A stretch of 64,000 nt of DNA from Cynocephalus volans. Taxonomy: Eukaryota > Chordata > Mammalia > Dermoptera > Cynocephalidae. Below are positions 22,805 through 35,400 of the stretch, one piece after another (positions within the stretch are counted from its first letter, which is position 1; every line of letters begins with the position of its first letter). The notes below the pieces were generated by a model. The model had not been told where the DNA came from and ran no database searches. It saw only the letters and a list, made by a program, of their open reading frames with translations. Location: positions 113,156,133 through 113,220,132 of the forward strand of contig NC_084463.1 in NCBI RefSeq assembly GCF_027409185.1, read 5' to 3'. The position numbers were made by a program, and so were the translations under genes.

Positions 22805-23196
22805 TGCTATGATCTGAATGTGTCTCCCAAAATTCATCTGTTGAAAAAGTTATCCCCAATGCAACAGTGTTGGGAGGTGGGGCATCATGGAAGGTGTTTA
22901 GGCCTTGGGGGCTCCACCCTCCTGAATGGATTCATGCCACTATAAAAAGGGCTTTCAGGAGCATGTTTACTCTCTTTTTCTCTTCTCCTTTGTGAGGACG
23001 CAGTATTTTCTCCCTCTGGATGCAGCGTTTAAGGTGCCATCTTGGAAGCACAGACTGTACCCTCATCAGACAACCGAGCCTCCTGGCTCCTTGATCTTGG
23101 ACTTCTCACCCTCCAGAACTGTGAGAACATAAGTTTCTGTTCTTCATGAATTATCCCAGCTGTCGTTTTCTGTTATAGCAGCACAAATGGACTAAT
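22805..23196 (+). repeat. MLT1-type MaLR LTR
   Basis: It opens with 'tgctatgatctgaatgtgtc', continues with 'tgttgggaggtggggcatca', and closes with 'ccctccagaactgtgagaac' and 'tataaagcagcacaaatgg'-like sequence before 23196. The order matches the MLT1 consensus. No clean 5-bp target duplication was found. Confidence 0.75.
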
Positions 23197-23439
23197 TGTG
23201 TTCCTGAATACTTTTTGCACATTGTCATATCCTTTGATAGTTTTCTTTGCTCTCTAGTATGTCAAGGTATTTCAGGCTTATACTGTACACTTTCTGTCTC
23301 AATCCTGAATCAGGAACCACTGCAAGGAGCCCTTATTCCTTTTAATGAGAAATGATACTTAGAAACCACACTCTGGGCCCTAGGGTTGCTTATTGCCACT
23401 AGGTCGGTGATAGCTTTTAGGACTTTTAGTGGAAAGATA

Positions 23440-24799
23440 TAAGAAATATATTGTTTTTTTGTTTTCTTTTTAATTTTTTATTATGGTAAAATATAGATAA
23501 CATAAATTCTACCATTTTAACAATTTTTAAATGTACAATTCAACAGCATTAAGTACATTCACAATGTTGTTCAATCATCATCACTATCCATTTCCAGAAC
23601 TTTTTCATCATCCCAAACAGAAGCTCTGTACCCATTAAACAATAGCTCCTGATTCTTTCCTTGCCTCCCACCCTCATCCCCTTATGATTTGTATTATCTT
23701 CTTTGGAGAAATATTTATTCAAGTCCTTTGACCATTTTGAGTTGGGGATGAGGAGTAGTAGTAGTATAGTTGTTTATATAGTTGTATAGTAGTTGTATAG
23801 TTCTTTATATAGTATGGATATTAATCTTTTATCAGATATATGATTTGCAAATGTTTTCTCCCATTTCATGGGTTTGCTGTTGTCAGCAATGTTTTTGATG
23901 CACAAAAGTTTTTAAAATTTTTATAAAATCCATCTCTTATATTTTTTCTTTTGTTGCATGTGCTTTTGGTGTCATATTTGAGAAATCTTTACCAAATCCA
24001 ATGTTATGAAAGTTTCTTCCTATGTTTTCTCTTAGGAGTTTTATAGTTTTAGCTCTTTTGTGTTTAGGTCTTTGATCCATTTTGAATTAATTTTTTTGGT
24101 TCCAACTTTATTCTTTTGCCTGTGGATATCTAGTTTTCCCAGCACCATTTGTCAAAAAAGTTGTCTTTTCCCTTTGAATGGTCTTGGCATATGTGTTGAA
24201 AACTAATTGGCCATATATGCAAAGGTCTATTTCTGAGCTATCTATTATATTCCATTGGTCTGTATGTCTGTAGGCTAGTGCCATACTTGTTTGATTACTG
24301 TAGGTTTGTAGTAAGTGTTGAAATCAGGAAATGTGAGGCCTTCAATTTTATTCTTCTTTTTCAAGATTGTTTTGGCTATTTACGGTTCCTTGAAGTACCA
24401 CACAACTTTTAGGGTGGGCTTTTCTATTTCTGCATAAAAGTGCCAGTAGGATTTTGAGAGAGATTGCAATGAATCTCTAGATATCTTTGGGTAGTATTGT
24501 TATCTTAACAATATTAAGTCTTCCAATCCATGAACATGGGATGTCTTTCCATTTATTTTTATCTCCTTTAATTACTTCCAGCAATGTTTCTTAGTTTTCT
24601 GTGTCCATTTTTTTGCCTCCTTGTTAAGTTTATTCTTAAGTATTTTATTTTATTTAATTCTTGTTGATGCTATTGTAAATAGAATTGTTTTCTTAATTTC
24701 CTTTCAGGTTGTTCATTGTTAGCATATAAAACTGTTACTGATTTTTGTGTGTTGATTTTATATCCTGCAACTTTGCTGAATTTGTTTATTAGCCCTAAC

Positions 24800-24851
<52 letters not shown>

Positions 24852-26790
24852 CTTTAGAGTTTTCTACATATAAGATCATGAGATAATTTTATTTTACTTC
24901 CTTTCCAATTTGAATGCCTTTTTATCCCCCCTCATTTCTCTGGCTAAAACTTCCAAAACTACGTTGAATAAGAGTGCTGAAAATGGACATCATTGTCTTG
25001 TTCCTGATCTTAGGGGAAAAACTGTCAGTCTTTTACCATTGAATATGATGTTAGCTGTGGGTTTTTAATACATGTCCTTAATCACATTGATGAAGTTTTC
25101 TTCTATTCATAGACATTGATTTTTTTTTTTTTTAATCAAGAAAGAGTGTTGAGTTGGTCAAGAGATTTTTCTGCATTAATTGAGATGGCTATGTGTTTTT
25201 TTTTCATTCATTCTGTTAATGTGGTGTATTATATTGATTGATTTTTGTATGTTGAATCATCCTTGCAATCCAGGAATAAAGCCCACTTGGTCATGACTCA
25301 TAACCCTTTTAATATACTGCTGAATCTGGTTTGCTAGTATTTTGTTGAGAATTTTTGCATTAATATTCACAGTTTTCAATTCTTGTGGTGTCTTTTTCTG
25401 TTGGTATCAGGGTAATGCTAATGTTCTTCCCTCTTCAATTTTTTGGAAAAGTTTGAGAAAGGCAGTGTTAATTCTTCTTTAAATGTTTGGTAGAATTCAC
25501 CAGTGAAGCAATCTGACCCAAGATTTTTCTTTATTGGGAGGTTTTTGATTACTGATTCAACTTTCTTACTAGTTCTATAAAGTCTATTCAGATTTCCTAA
25601 TTTTTCATGATTCAGTTCTGGTAGACTGTGTGTTTCTAGGAATTTATCTGCTTTATCTAGTTTATCCAATATGTTGACATGCAGTTGTTCATAGTATTCT
25701 CTTATAATCCTTTTTATTTTAGTAGAATTAGTAACAATGCCCCTACTTTCATTTCTGCTTTTAGTAATTTGAGGCTTTTCTCTTTTTTCTTAGTCAATAT
25801 AGCAAAATATTTTCATTTTGTTCATCTTTTCAAAGAATTACTTTTGGTTTTGTTGATTTTCTCTTTTGTTTTTCTGTTCTCTATTATATTTATCTCTACT
25901 TTAATCTTTATTATTTCCTTCCTTCTGCTAGATTTGAGATTAGTATTCTCTTCTTTTTCTAGTCCCTTAAGGTATAAAGTCAGGTTATTCATTTGAGATA
26001 TTTTTCTCTTTTACTGTATGTATTTTGATCAATAAATTTCATTCTTAGCACTGCTTTAACTGCATTCTATAAGTTTTGGTATGTTGTGCTTTTGTTTTAA
26101 TTTGTCTCAAGGTATTTTATAAATTTCCTTGTAATTTCTTCTTCAATCCATTACTATTTTGAGTGTGTTGTTTAATTTCCACATATTTGTGAGTTTTCCA
26201 GTTTTTCTTCTGTTATTGATTTTTAGCTCATTCCACTGTGATCAAAAAAGATACCTGGCATAATTTCAATCTTAAATGTATTAAGACTTGTTTTGTGGCC
26301 TAACATATGGTCTATCCTGGAGAACGTTTCATGTGCACTTGAGAAAAATGTGTATTCTGTCCTTGTTGGGTGTAGTGTTCTATATATGTCTGTTAGATAT
26401 AATTGGCTTGTGTTGTTGGTCAAGTCCTTTATTTCCTTATTTCACTTCTGTTTGGTTGTTCCATCTATTATTAAAAGTGATATATTGAAGTTTCTAACTA
26501 TTACTGTAGAATTGTCCATTTCTCCCTTCAATTTTGTCAATGTTTGCTTCATATATTTTGGGGCTTTGATACTTGGTGCATATTTGTTTATAATTGTTAT
26601 ATCTTCTTGGTGAATTGATCCCTTTATCAACATACAATATTTTTCTTGGTTTCTTATAACAGTTTTTGACTGAATGTCTAGTCTGTGTGATATTAGTATA
26701 GCTATCCCAGCTTTTTTTGGTTACTGTTTGCATGGAATATCTTTTTCAATCCTTTCACTTTCAACCTATTTGTATCTTTAGATCTCTATT
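23440..26790 (-). repeat. Old L1 LINE with decayed ORF2
   Basis: The minus strand carries broken L1 ORF2 pieces in the correct order. Endonuclease-domain text is at 26223-26733 (motifs like DITIINKYAP and TDIYRTLHP with SRIDHMLGH). The segment before the reverse transcriptase is at 25418-25669 (VIKNLPIKK...GEFYQTFKEEL). A downstream RT-region segment is at 24670-24879 (SKVAGYKINTQKS). The 3' untranslated section is at 23440-23700. Frames are interrupted by stops and by a GT array, so the element is inactive. ORF1 and the 5' end are not recognised. Confidence 0.9.
24805..24848 (+). repeat. (GT)22 microsatellite inside L1 ORF2
   Basis: A perfect GT array of 44 bases lies between the RT-region motif GYKINTQKS and the next ORF2 segment on the minus strand. 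It adds an HTHTHT-type run to the conceptual L1 translation, so it arose after the L1 inserted. Confidence 0.95.
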
Positions 26791-28440
26791 CATTGTGACA
26801 TTGTTTTCACTCTTTCCTCTAGTTTTTTAGATATGGTTTCCTGTGTTTGGACATAACTAAAATATGATTGAGACTTTGTCTAGTAATTTCTACATCTGAG
26901 CTTCTTCATGGACAGTTTCTATTGACTGCTTTTTCTTCTCTGTGTGTAGGCTATACTTTAAAAGATGTTCTTTGCATGTCTCATAATTCTTTTTGAAAGC
27001 TGGATATTTAAAATAATATAACATGCAAACTTTGGAAATCAGATTCTTTTCTCCCTAGGGTTTGTTGTTAACTGTTTGTATTTGTTCTGTTTTCCCTTTT
27101 GCTATTTCTGTTTGTTTGTTTAATGACTTTCTTGAACTAATTCTATAACATCTGTGTTCTTTGTCTTGTGGCCACTGAAGTCTCTGCCCAGATAGCCTAG
27201 TGGTCATTGATAATTGCACAGAGATTTCCTTAAATGCCTGGAACCAATAAGTTTCCCAGCCTCTACTGAGGGCTGTGTGTATGTGAGTTGGGGTATGTCT
27301 TTGCTGATCAGGGACTCAGTTTACAACTCTGCTTTAGCCTTCACTTTCTGTTTGCTCAGAGCCTAAAGGTCAGTCAAAGGCGAGAGCTTAGGGCCTTCTT
27401 AGGTCTTTTCTTAGCATGTGCACACCCTATGGAGTGTGAGAAGTTCTAGATTCCCAGAAATGTATCATAGCTTTTCAAAGCCCCCTATGGATATCTCATT
27501 CACCAGCTTTTCCTTTTAACTATTTTTGGTCACCTTCTTATTCTTCCCAACTGTTACCACTGCTTCAAGCAGCTGCAATGTTGAACAATTGTCTGCAATT
27601 GCTTTTGACAAATGCCCCTAGGGAAAAAGCTGTTTGCACTATGTGAGACCTGAGTCAGGTCATATAAATACCAGCCAGGAAACTGCCAGAAAGGTCAAAT
27701 AATGGAAATTCTCTGAGAATATTTTAACCAGCTGTAAATCCGTTATGTCCCCTCCAGTGGCTCCTGGGCTGCTGGTTTTCACTGTTGTTGAAAATCTGCT
27801 GGTTTTCACTGTGGTTGTTGGGCTGTTGGGCTGTTGCTTTTCAAGTCTATCATGGAACTGGGGAAGGGAGATGGGAATAGGGAAGTGAACACACCACAAA
27901 GCATGCTGTTCTTACTGAGATTCTACCATTTTTCTTTAATAAATGCTCTTTGGATTGTTAGAAGCCTTTGTTTAATTTGAAGAAATTTTGGAAAAGTTGA
28001 TTTTGACAAATTTTGCCTGTGTTATTGTTGTTTTAATCAACAAGTGGCTTTTTAGAGTCTCACTTTGCCATTCCTGCTGACATCACTTATCAAGAGTTTT
28101 TTCTTTTTTCCTCTTTCATTGGATGGATAGATTCTTTTTTGGCTGATTTGAAAATTGTAAATTTAATTTTGCTCTCTGGTTTCTCCAAATTTACTAGGAG
28201 CCCATGCCTATTTTTCCTGATCAATGTATAAATGTACCAAATCTGCACTTTCCCCAGCAAGACAAAACCTTAACACACTACTGTCACTTCCCCGGTCTTC
28301 CTCCCTTTTCATTTTGCTATCAGCTATGATTTTTGCTATCAGCTATGATCTCAGTTCAAGAAAATTTTATTTAAGTAATAATAACCTTTCTCGGTATATT
28401 TTATGGGGATTGTATTAAATGTATGCATTATCTTAAGCAG
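26791..28440. other. Intergenic AT-rich DNA, probably old L1 remnants
   Basis: T-rich sequence continues from the L1 but I cannot align it to a particular part. Within it, 27755-27850 has an imperfect local repeat of 'gctgctggttttcactgt' and 'gttgggct' units. No gene is recognised. Confidence 0.35.
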
Positions 28441-28449
28441 AATTGATAT

Positions 28450-28800
28450 CTTTATGATGCTGAGTCATTCTATCCAAGAGAAGGAATAATACAATACAAC
28501 AAATCACCTCAAAATTCAGTGTGTCTTAAAGTAACAATTTATTCTCACACATGCATCTATATAAGTTAGCTGGGGGCTAGTTGATCCAGGCTAGGCTCAG
28601 CTGAACTTGGCTCCAATCTATGGATTGGGCTTAGGCCTACTTTATATCTCTCACCCTCCTTGGACCAGAGGCATAGAACTTCCCCAAAGCTCTCTTGGAG
28701 TTGTTACAGAAGAGTCAGCCTAGACTTTTCTTTTTTACATCTACTTCTGTGGGCCTTGGCTTGCTCAATCCAAGGTGGCACACAAATATCAAATGTCTGC
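28450..28800 (-). repeat. LTR-like old repeat
   Basis: It reads like a common dispersed element in reverse ('caacaaatcacctcaaaatt', 'gtgtcttaaagtaacaattt', 'ggctaggctcagctgaactt'). A diverged relative is at about 62500-62680. The family name is uncertain. Confidence 0.45.
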
Positions 28801-28859
28801 TAAGCACCAGGCCTAAGGTTTAGATCTGCAAAAGCAGGGATCAGTAAAACAGGTAGCAT

Positions 28860-29175
28860 TAATCATTAAAAATACTAAGGCACAGGTATTGGGATTTTAT
28901 ATAGATTCAGTCCATTGGATTTATATTTTTTAGGCAAGAATTCTACTTTTAGGAATATACAGAATACTTGCACAAGTGGGCAGGAATGTAAGTTTATGAT
29001 GTTCACTGCAGCAATGTTTTTAATAGTGAAAAATTCGAAACCATCCAATAGGAAACTGGTTCTATAAAATATAATCATATTATTTTATATTATATGGCTA
29101 TTAAAATAATGTAGATCTGCATTGCTGACATGGAAGAACATCTATGATATATTATTAAATAAAAAAGCAAGTAAG
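28860..29175 (+). repeat. L1M 3' region, left part of an interrupted element
   Basis: Plus-strand old L1 3' text: 'aattctacttttaggaatat', 'gttcactgcagcaatgtttt', 'tattattaaataaaaaagca'. The same consensus appears to resume at about 30645, so the element is probably split by an insertion. Confidence 0.65.
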
Positions 29176-29229
29176 TGGAAATAGGATAAACGCATTACTT
29201 ATTTTTGTAGCTCTAAAAATTATACATTT

Positions 29230-30075
29230 TTTAGTTCGGTCCACTGATAAGTTCTGAAATCAATGACGACGCAGTAGTAACAAGCCCCCTGTCATGAATA
29301 CTGTAGCATCTAAATCTCATTTTTCATTGAAAGGGAAAGGGCTCCTTAAAGTGATGGCTGATTCCAAATCCAGGGCAGGAAATAGGCAAGATAGGCTTAC
29401 TACATCTTCTGTACTAGAAAGCAAGGAAACTGTTAATAACTTTGTGGTTATATCTAAAGAAGTCAAGGCCACCTTAAGGGGCTCCCGATGGCTAATGATG
29501 CGAAAATTTGAGTTTTGATGAGAATGACAACTGCAATGAATTCATCAAAAATATAAAACTCTAGAGATTCAAAGTGATACTACTACAAATAAAGAAATTA
29601 ACCTATTAATCACCTTCGGAGGTTGCTAGGATATCAAGTTGTTCTTCTGAAAATCAGTAATAAAGAGAACATTCATTCTGTCTTTCCTGGACACACTGTG
29701 TTTCTAAGTCATCAAACGGTTGATGAGAAAAAGTTCTCTACAAAAGAACTTCAGTTAACAAATGCAGACGGAATGATTGAATTAGAAAATCACTCTTACA
29801 CAACCCCTAATGAATTAGTACATCGAAATGATCATTGATGGATGCCAAAATGAGTAGGTGTCAGGTTAATGGGAAACTTTATAGTGGATATGTCAGCTCA
29901 CAACATTGAAATCCATGGATCATCCACTCATGATGTGCCTCCTGGCATGACAGAACAGGAAGTACTCAGCCGTGCCTATCAAATATTTCACCCAAAGTAA
30001 TTGAATCTGAATGTAATCAAGAGTCTAGTTTTACGAGGAGGTTACAGGAAACAGGCGGAATAGAGGAACATGTGG
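29230..30075 (+). pseudogene. Unidentified decayed coding-like segment, possible retropseudogene
   Basis: Two protein-like frames follow each other on the plus strand (29294-29518 and 29623-29838), with further sensible residues to about 30000 (for example a stretch reading GMTEQEVLSRAYQIFHP at about 29947-29997). They are separated by stops and frame changes. The composition is unlike the flanking L1M, and I do not recognise the protein. The segment lies between two halves of an L1M 3' region, so it probably arrived by retrotransposition, directly or carried with the L1 3' end at 30080-30640. It could instead be the internal part of an unrecognised transposable element. Confidence 0.4.
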
Positions 30076-30079
30076 AATA

Positions 30080-30640
30080 ATACTGAGTATGTAATCAGCC
30101 AAATCCAGATGGTGGGAAACTCTACAGGATAAAAATCTAGTTTCTTTAATAAATAAATAGCCTAAAAGAAGGAAGAAAGATGTGATTATTGTAACTATTG
30201 CAGATTAAGAGAGACTTAGACATATCAACCAGTTATGGACTTCATTTGAATATGAATTCAAACAAACTAAAGGTAAAAAAAATAAAACACATTATAAAGA
30301 CAATCAGGGAAAATAAAAGATAGACTATCATAAGGGATTATGACTATTTTTAGATATAATAATGGTAAAATTGGTATGTTTTTCAAAGATTTTACCTGTT
30401 AGAAATACATAGTCAAATACTATGGTGAAATAACATGATGCTGGAATTTGCTGGGATATTTCAGAAAAAAAAAAAAAGGGAGTGGGAGGGAAAGATAAAT
30501 AAAAGAAAATTGAAAATTGTTGATATTTATTGAAGCTGGGTGATGGATACATGAGGATTCATTACACTGTGCACTGCATTTATGTATCGGTTTGAAGATT
30601 TCCATAATAAAAAGTGAAAAAACGGTAAAAAGCAGAAAGA
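30080..30640 (+). repeat. L1MA/L1MB-type 3' end with A-rich tail
   Basis: It follows an old L1 3' UTR in plus orientation: 'gaaactctacaggataaaaa', 'gagacttagacatatcaacc', 'tgaagctgggtgatggatac', 'atttccataataaaaagtga', then A-rich sequence to 30640. A related 3' end is at 46370-46740. Confidence 0.75.
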
Positions 30641-30644
30641 AAAG

Positions 30645-30870
30645 GAAAATCAAGTTGTAGAACAATTTGTGTGGTGTGGTTCTATTTTTTTTTTTTTTCT
30701 TTTTGATAAACAGAATAGAACAAAACACTGTTATACTACTATCTGTGGTTATCTTTGGGTAATGGGACTGGGAAGTGATGTAGGAAATTTCTATTTTTTT
30801 ATTTTTTAAACTTCTGTTCTGTTTGAATTTTTAAATATGTACATATAACTTAAGTAACTGAAAAGAGAGA
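30645..30870 (+). repeat. L1M 3' region, right part of an interrupted element
   Basis: The sequence resumes the L1M text left at about 29175 ('caagttgtagaacaatttgt', 'ggttatctttgggtaatggg', 'tctgtttgaatttttaaata'). The short matching stretches at both junctions (aaaaaagcaagt / gaaaatcaagt) could be a target duplication. Confidence 0.55.
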
Positions 30871-31860
30871 GAATAAGGAAGATGTGCTAATCAAGGCACG
30901 AGCAAAGTACTGTGGGGGATTGTTTGTTGTGTCGTGGTTGAATGTGGCTGCTTAAAATGAGACCTCAAGTTGTAGGAGCCAAGGGTGTGCTTGAATTCAC
31001 TGGAATAGGCTCCGCAGGACCCTGAGCCAATCCACCTGCCATGCTGGGAGAGGGATCAACCAAGTGATCCACGCTATCTGGGAAAGATCATGTGGCTGCC
31101 AAGCAGGCTTTACAGTAGAGTGAATCCATGATTAGTTGCCTAAAGGAAAGTATTTAATCTCTTCATTATGTGTTAAAATACAAATTCTTATCATTTTGAA
31201 CTCATCTCTTAATGCCTGAATAGAATACTTAGTTGTAAAGTTGTGACCCGCCACTCATTTTTCAACCACATCTTCCTTCCACCTCAGCAAGTTTCCTGAG
31301 TTGGTCCAGATCCAGGGGGTAAAGGGCCTGGATGACTTTAGCAACAGTGGGCCTCAGCCACTTCTACCTGGGGTGGGGAGGCTGTGGAGATTTTACTGGG
31401 AGTCCATGAATCCATACTCACACCAGGCACAGTCTCATCATAATAAATCACGTTTCACTTTCACGTACTGCTAGTTTTTGAACTTCTACAGATGGCATTG
31501 TGATGAGGTGAAATCCTTTATAAAATTGGAGGAATTTAGGATTTTCTGCATCAACTACCATTGCATGGGGGACTCTAAACTTTTTGATACTGGAAGGGGT
31601 CTTTATATGGTCAGAGAATGGGGCCACTGGTCTAGAGTTATGAATTATTCCTAAGCTGATCTTCAGGTTTGGATGTTCTTTCCACGTGCTGATTTTCAAA
31701 AAGTTAACATCCTGAAGCCAGTGTAGTTCCCTTCTCCTTGCTCCTGGGGCACCTTATACACCACTATGGTTTTTATAACACTGACATATGATGGCTCTTT
31801 TACTTGTGTCTCTCCCACTGTGGGGGCAGGAGGGAGTTGAGAGAGGCAAAGACAAGGATT
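30871..31860. other. Intergenic, no recognised gene
   Basis: No gene or nameable repeat is seen. The minus frame at 31448-31699 is 83 codons long and not low-complexity, but shows no domain I recognise. Confidence 0.3.
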
Positions 31861-32760
31861 CATTTATTCAACAAACTCATGAATCCACTGGCTGAGGAAC
31901 AAGAGGCAGAGAGAAGAGTGAGATTCAGCTGGGCCCTCCCAGAACTCACTGAGTAAGGGGCACAGGGGTAAAGGACAGAGAAGCAAACAGACAATCACAA
32001 AACAGTATGGGTCAGTGCTGTGGCTTCCCTGGGAGAATGAATGAGGCATCTGACCCAGATTGTGGAAGCTGGAGATGCTGGGAGCAGAGGATGGCTTCGC
32101 TGAGATTTGAAGAGCCTGTGGGAGTTTGCCAATGAAGAGGGAGGGGGTGGCAATGTAGTTAGGGGGACCAGTAAGTGCAAAAGGCAGAGGAAGAGACAAC
32201 ACAAGCCGAGTTGAGAGACAGAGAAGATTCTGGAGAGAGAATGCTGGAGGAGTTGGTAGGGGCCAGACTCTGATGGGCCCTGTGTGCCATGATGAAAACT
32301 TTGGACTTTATCTGAGACAGATGAGAAGACACTGGAAACTTAAAGGCAGAAACCCCAACATGAGCAGACTTGCCTGCTTGCATGACTTGGGCTGGTATGT
32401 GGATGATGGCTTTGTGTGTGCAAAATTGGAAATGGGGACAAGTGTCAGGATGCTAATTCCTGATGCAGGTAAGATCCAGGTGAAGGTCTGAGTGGAGGCA
32501 GAAGTTGTTGGGATGGAGAGGGGAGGACAGACTCATGGGACGCCGAGGAGGTTGAGGAGTCCCAGCTCCATGTTGGGTTGGACATGCAGAGGGAGGAGGA
32601 GGTGGGACTCGGAGAGGATGACTGAGTTTCTGGCGTGGGAAATGGGAGGCTACTCACGGAGACAGGGAGCACAAAAGGAGGGGCAGTTGGGGAGAAGACA
32701 GTGCAGGAACCCAGATAATATTTGGGTGATAGTTCATCTGCTTTAGCCTTTCTAAGAGAT
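31861..32760 (-). repeat. L2 LINE, 3' portion
   Basis: Complement of L2: 'gccagactctgatgggccct', 'gatgaaaactttggacttta', 'tgggtgatagttcatct'. The L2 order is preserved, but all frames are broken. Confidence 0.65.
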
Positions 32761-34400
32761 GACTGGCTGCTACAATCACCAAGAAAGTGGATGTCTCAGG
32801 CCACAGAGGAGTATATAAATCTTCCTGTCTTTGAGGGCAACTTTTGAACATACACACCAGAACAGAAATCCCCTCCTGAGTTTGCACAAGATCACACATT
32901 TTTTGGAACAGCAACACGGAAGACAAACCTTTCTGTTTTGAGGAAATCAATACATTTCAATTTTTGAGAGGAAGAATATGTCATTTAGAGACAATACTGC
33001 TAAGTAGAGTAGATGATCAATTTTGCTAACACCAGCTTTTCTGATTTGGGCTTTGGCAATATACCTTTAGTTTGTAGTGAGAAATGGTTGAAAGAAATAG
33101 GTCATTTATTGATCTATTTCCTCATACAATTGTACATGAGAATGCACGATGTCTTCAGTAAAGGCGGTCCGTGGAGAAATCTCTACTCAGCATCCTAGGA
33201 ATGATTGTGCCTTTCTGCAGCAAAACAAGCAAACGAACAAAAAACTCGTAGTCATTTGGGGCCCATGATAATAACTCTATGGGGCCCCCAATGGTAGCTG
33301 CACAAAGTCTTGGGCTATGCATTTTTTGTCTACTTGAGACAGCACAGAGAAAAACAAGAGGGACTCCATTCTTGCTTTGGTGGTTTGAAGTTAGGTCATA
33401 ATCCCAGGCTATCTATCAGTTAGGAAAATAAACACGAGCGCCCCCTTCCTGTACCCTCCCCCATCACCCTTGCAAGAACCTTTACTCACCCTTAATGACT
33501 TGGTTCAAGTCACTCTTCTATAAACTCTCCCTCAAGTACCCCAGCCATTCAGAGAGCCACTATTTATTGAATACTTGCCACGTACCAGGCTCTGATCAAG
33601 GCACATGTTCATTCCGTCCCTTCTCCTTGCCTCCCCATCCAAGCTTCCCAGGTCTGCCAGCAGAGTAGAAGCTGGCTCAGTGTCAGAGCTCTTAGACTTG
33701 GCTCAATCATCACCAAACCTGAGAACCAGGCTCCATTGGAATTTCATCAACAGGAAGGGCTGGGCAGGTTTCTTCTCATTTCCTTACCTTAACCCCAACC
33801 TCAGCAGCGTCTGCAGCTATAAACAACAAAGGATACTTGATGTATGAGATTCATTGGTCTGTGAAGCAGTGTTTCTGATTCATTAGGGTGTTATGATCAG
33901 CTTTTATTGCTGTATGTGTTTTATATTTTGAATTCTGGGTACACAGCCCTGTCTGTGTCTGGACACCAGATGATTTTTCACCAAGAGCCATTTACTTTGC
34001 TATAAGCAGAATGGAAGTAACTGAGAGACTCTCTTTTGAGGACATTCTTCTTGGGGGGTAGAGGTTATGGATTAGGTGGCTTAAACATCCAATCAGAGGC
34101 CAATATTTAGTAAACAAATATTTCTTGAGGTTAGCACTGTGTCAGGTTATGAGCTGGGCACCTGAGTACAAAGATAAGCTTGGCCCCAGCCTTCTGGGAG
34201 CCTCAGAACTACTGTTCTACATGCACCAGTGCTCTTTCCCTTATGGAAAAGGGAAAGAGCTTTCCCTTTTGGCTCTTGGCTTTGCCACTCCTCCGCATCT
34301 CTCAGCTGTCAGCCTAAACCTCCCTTTCTCTGGAAGCCTTCCATGGCTCCAGCAGACAGGTCAAGTTGTCTTTCCAATACCATTTTTTCCTTCTTTATGA
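32761..34400. other. Intergenic with short L2 pieces
   Basis: Reverse L2 3' pieces are likely at 33555-33610 and 34095-34230. The rest, including 32760-33300, has no gene or repeat I can name. Confidence 0.35.
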
Positions 34401-34409
34401 TGAATAATC

Positions 34410-34840
34410 TCTGGTCATATTGTATATTCTGGGTAGCATTGCACATAGCTGATGGATTTCACTTTCCAATCTCCCTTGCATTTAGGGGTGGCCATTGAAA
34501 TGTAAGACGTTGGGTGAGGTTTCTGGCAGAGTGCCTTAAAAAGAGATGGCTTGGCTGAGAGGTGCCCCTTACTTGCCTTCACTCACTTTCTCCTTCTTCA
34601 TTTCTGGACCTCAGATGTGATGGCTGGAGCTCTTGCAGCTACATTGAACTATGAAGCAATCTTGATGATGTAAGACACATTACGAATAGGAGAGAAGAAA
34701 TATAGAGGAAGCCAGATGACCTTGAAACTACTCTAAAAGTCTTGGACTGCCTACTTCTGGATTTCTTCATGTCAGAGAAACAAACCAACCTTATATTAAG
34801 CTGTCCTTATTTGTATTGCCTATCCTGTGCTATTGAACCC
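34410..34840 (+). repeat. LTR-like old repeat
   Basis: A diverged relative of the element at 9370-9830: 'cattgcacatagctgatgga', 'ccttgcatttaggggtggcc', 'aagccagatgaccttgaaac'. The family name is uncertain. Confidence 0.45.
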
Positions 34841-34899
34841 AATCCCAAGCAATATGACGCCTAGACTGCTTTACCCCCTTTATCTTGATTGATTTTTTT

Positions 34900-35077
34900 T
34901 TTTTTTATAATTTTTTTTAAAAAAAATTTTATTATTATTTTTTTTTTCTTTTTCGTGACCGGCACTCAGCCAGTGAGTGCACCAGCCATTCCTATATAGG
35001 ATCCGAACCCGCGGCCGCTGGGAGCGTTGCCGTGCTCCCAGCGCCGCACCCTCCCGAGTGCGCCACAGGCTCGGCCC
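34900..35077 (-). repeat. tRNA-Ile-derived SINE (CYN-like), copy 3
   Basis: The minus strand starts GGGCCGAGCC, contains the GC-rich 'gctgggagc...gctcccagc' hairpin variant, 'ggttcggatcctatatagga' and 'ctggctgagtgccggtcacg', and ends in a long A/T low-complexity tail (34900-34950). Flanking copies of TTGATTGATTTTTTT start at about 34885 and 35078 and form the target duplication. The second unit is shortened compared with copies 1 and 2. Confidence 0.8.
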
Positions 35078-35099
35078 TTGATTGATTTTTTTTATAGCA

Positions 35100-35400
35100 C
35101 TTGCTACTATCTATCATTTTTATTGGTCTGTGTCCCCCATTAGAATGTAAGCTCTGTGGGAATAGTGACTTCTCATGGTGCAGAATGGTGCCTGGCACTA
35201 AACAGTTGCAGCACTTGTTGCTATACATTTCTCCCGCACATCTTCTGTCATAACTCTCATCACACTTGCAACCACACATTGAATACCTGCCTTCCCTACC
35301 AGACTCTACACTTCGTATTGACAAGGAATAGATCTGTCTTGCTTTCTGTTGTATCACCAGCGTCTAGCTTAATGCCAGCACATAAGTGATCAATAAAAAT
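35100..35400 (+). repeat. L2 3' end
   Basis: Plus-strand L2: 'cccattagaatgtaagctct', 'ggcactaaacagttgcagca', ending 'aagtgatcaataaaaatgca'. The middle part repeats an L2-like end, so two pieces may be joined. Confidence 0.6.
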
